Assembly: GCF_014859565.1 (NCBI RefSeq)
Contig: NZ_JACUUA010000030.1
Location: 1 to 27,005, forward strand
Source: Marinospirillum sp.
GTDB taxonomy: Bacteria > Pseudomonadota > Gammaproteobacteria > Pseudomonadales > Halomonadaceae
Direction: 5' to 3'
Length of the DNA: 27,005 nucleotides
In this document: piece by piece, positions 25,400 to 27,005 of the stretch
Layout: every line of letters starts with the position of its first letter
Numbering within the stretch: position 1 is the first letter of the stretch
Program-made: the position numbers and the translations under genes
Notes under the pieces: generated by a model
Database searches by the model: none
What the model saw: only the letters and a program-made list of their open reading frames with translations
What the model was told of the DNA's origin: nothing

Positions 25400-25920
25400 A
25401 TCCAGGCAAACAAGTTTTGATTGCGGTACTGGCTCTCAGCCTGCTGGCCGGGTGTGGTGACAAGCCACAGGAAGAAAAGATCGAAGCCCAGCTTTATGAA
25501 CTGCGCACTCGACCACAAGGCAGAGTTGAAGCTTTGCCACGCTTCCCTGAACCAGTCATAGCTAAATACACTCAGCAGCAACAGCGCGACCCCTTCACAC
25601 CCAACCAGCAATTGGCACTGCGCTTCCAGGGTTCCGGATCGGGTCTGAAGCCTGATCTTAACCGCCCAAGAAGCACACTGGAGCAGTGGGGGCTGGATGA
25701 GCTGGCATTCCGGGGCAGTCTGCAGAAGGGTCGCGAGATCCGCGCCTTGATTCTGACACCTGACAATCAATTGATTGCGGTGCAGGTCGGTGACCATCTG
25801 GGGCGTGATTACGGCGCTGTCCGTCAGATCTTGCCCGATCAGGTGCAGCTGGTGGAACTGATCGCTGATAGCAGTGGACAGTGGCAAGAACGTGACCAAA
25901 CTCTCTCTTTATCCAGGTAG
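25396..25920 (+). CDS. pilP: Type IV pilus lipoprotein PilP
   Basis: PilP is an inner-membrane lipoprotein that links PilN/PilO to the secretin PilQ. The 174-residue protein has a lipoprotein signal peptide ending in the lipobox LLAGC with lipidated C20. A flexible region leads to the conserved RDPFTP (about 56-61) and the HR beta-sandwich domain with LDELAFRGSL and VQVGDHLGRDYG. D-K follows the lipobox with one intervening residue (CGDKP). It begins within the pilO stop and lies nine bases before pilQ. Confidence 0.95.
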   Translation: MNPGKQVLIAVLALSLLAGCGDKPQEEKIEAQLYELRTRPQGRVEALPRFPEPVIAKYTQQQQRDPFTPNQQLALRFQGSGSGLKPDLNRPRSTLEQWGLDELAFRGSLQKGREIRALILTPDNQLIAVQVGDHLGRDYGAVRQILPDQVQLVELIADSSGQWQERDQTLSLSR

Positions 25921-25929
25921 GACATAAAC

Positions 25930-27005
25930 ATGAATGTTTCTCCGATGCAGCTCGCTCGCCTGTTCACCCTGTTTTTGGCAGCTTTGCTGATCACCCAGCC
26001 AGCTCTAGCAGAAAACCTCCGAATGAACGGGGTGGATTTTCAACGTACCGCTCAGGGGCACGCGCGCTTACTGTTAGATTTTACCGACACCCCCTCACTG
26101 CCCGAAGCAGAACAGACTGAAAATGGTCTGCGACTGAGGTTTGTCGGTACCCAAATTCAGCCTGATCTGATTAACCTCTATGACGCCAGTGACTTTGCCA
26201 CTCAGGTTGGCAGTCTGCGTCTTGATCAAAAAGGCAGAATTGCTGAAGTCACCCTTGCGGTAGAAGGGCATTTCAGTCATCTGGTGACACACAGCCAGCA
26301 ACAGCTGCAGGTTGAAATTGTCCCCGCCAGCGCCACCACCCAGCCGGTTGATGGTGACGTGAGTAACCGCCGTTTCCAGTACACAGGTGAGGAAATCACC
26401 CTGAATTACCAGGATATTCCCGTCAGACAACTACTGGGAGTGATGGCTAACTTTCTTAACCTGAATCTGGTTGCCGGTGATCAGGTGCAAGGCAATATCA
26501 CCCTACAACTCGAACAAGTTCCTTCAGATCAGGCGCTGGATATCATCCTGACATCCCAAGGGTTGGCCAGTCGTCAGATGGGTAGAGTATTGCTGGTTGC
26601 ACCCACCGCTGAATTGATGCAACTGGAAGAACAACAACGACAGGCCAACCAGTCCGCTGCCACCCTGGCTCAGCTCGAAGATGAATTCATCAAAGTGAAC
26701 TATGCCAGTGCTGCAGCTATTCGCACCTTTATCATGGGTGATTTGGATTCCGCTGCAATCGCCGCACCAAGCCTGGCGGCAGGGTTTATGGGCAGCCTGC
26801 CCCAACTGACTCAGTCACCGGATGCCAGTAGCAGCACACGTCGGTTTATGTCGGATCGTGGCCACCTGCTGGTGGATGAACGCACCAACACCCTGTATGT
26901 CCGTGATACAGCAGAGCAAGTACGGCGTATTCGTGACATTGTTCAAACGCTGGATGTCCCGGTTGATCAGGTAATGATTGAAGCGCGCATAGTCATTGCC
27001 CGCTC
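25930..27005 (+). CDS. pilQ: Type IV pilus secretin PilQ (partial, cut by the window end)
   Basis: PilQ is the outer-membrane secretin through which the pilus exits. Only the first 358 codons are in the window. A signal peptide ends at ALA (25-27). A single AMIN domain (about 30-130), which binds peptidoglycan, is followed by the N0/STN domain (about 148-225, with NYQDIPVRQLLGVMANFLN and VQGNITLQLEQVPSDQALDIIL). The N1 domain (about 253-345) ends with TNTLYVRDTAEQVRRIRDIV and LDVPVDQVMIEARI, the usual entry to the secretin barrel. Well-studied PilQ proteins often have two AMIN domains; here only one is seen. The start at 25930 is directly after pilP, with TAGGA eight bases upstream as its ribosome binding site. 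Confidence 0.95.
   Translation, partial: MNVSPMQLARLFTLFLAALLITQPALAENLRMNGVDFQRTAQGHARLLLDFTDTPSLPEAEQTENGLRLRFVGTQIQPDLINLYDASDFATQVGSLRLDQKGRIAEVTLAVEGHFSHLVTHSQQQLQVEIVPASATTQPVDGDVSNRRFQYTGEEITLNYQDIPVRQLLGVMANFLNLNLVAGDQVQGNITLQLEQVPSDQALDIILTSQGLASRQMGRVLLVAPTAELMQLEEQQRQANQSAATLAQLEDEFIKVNYASAAAIRTFIMGDLDSAAIAAPSLAAGFMGSLPQLTQSPDASSSTRRFMSDRGHLLVDERTNTLYVRDTAEQVRRIRDIVQTLDVPVDQVMIEARIVIAR

Overview
This window is a piece of a gammaproteobacterial chromosome. The gene order coaBC-dut-algC-argB-slmA with rpmBG, mutM and radC nearby, the hisBHAF block, and the mrcA/pilMNOPQ divergent pair are all familiar from Pseudomonas and Oceanospirillales-type bacteria. The sequence alone does not settle the genus. 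Most of the window is conserved housekeeping DNA. The accessory parts are at 3.0-5.6 kb and 15.3-20.2 kb.

Layout. (1) 122-2921 (+): hisB-hisH-hisA-hisF, the middle of histidine biosynthesis, tightly packed. (2) 2922-5622: an accessory stretch between the his genes and rlmI. It holds an Rpn-family PD-(D/E)XK nuclease/transposase (+), a roughly 430-base gene-poor segment with strong inverted repeats, an orphan MNT-type nucleotidyltransferase (-) and a DUF2971-like protein (-). (3) 5647-9151 (-): rlmI, gcvH, a YcxB-like membrane protein, a SirB2-family membrane protein and mutM. (4) 9172-9734 (-): rpmB-rpmG with a promoter that has a GC-rich discriminator and an intrinsic terminator just before mutM. 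(5) radC (-) diverges from coaBC-dut-algC-argB-slmA (+).

(6) 15259-19946 (-): an ArsR-type repressor, a periplasmic adaptor and an RND pump form an operon. The promoter (TTGACA-18-TATAAA) is overlaid by two palindromes, and the operon ends in a strong intrinsic terminator. The repressor's cysteines resemble those of the BigR/YgaV/SqrR persulfide sensors, so this may be a sulfur-stress or redox-controlled efflux system. (7) 19973-20248: a decayed stretch containing the C-terminal end of an AraC-family regulator and, possibly, a scrap of a reverse transcriptase. (8) mrcA (PBP1A, -) diverges from pilM-pilN-pilO-pilP-pilQ (+), the alignment complex and secretin of the type IV pilus; pilQ runs off the window edge.

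No tRNA, rRNA, CRISPR array or intact insertion sequence was recognised. I did not find a clearly new multi-gene system. The best leads are the ArsR-RND operon with its operator, the structured accessory segment at 3975-4402, and the broken AraC/RT-like stretch.
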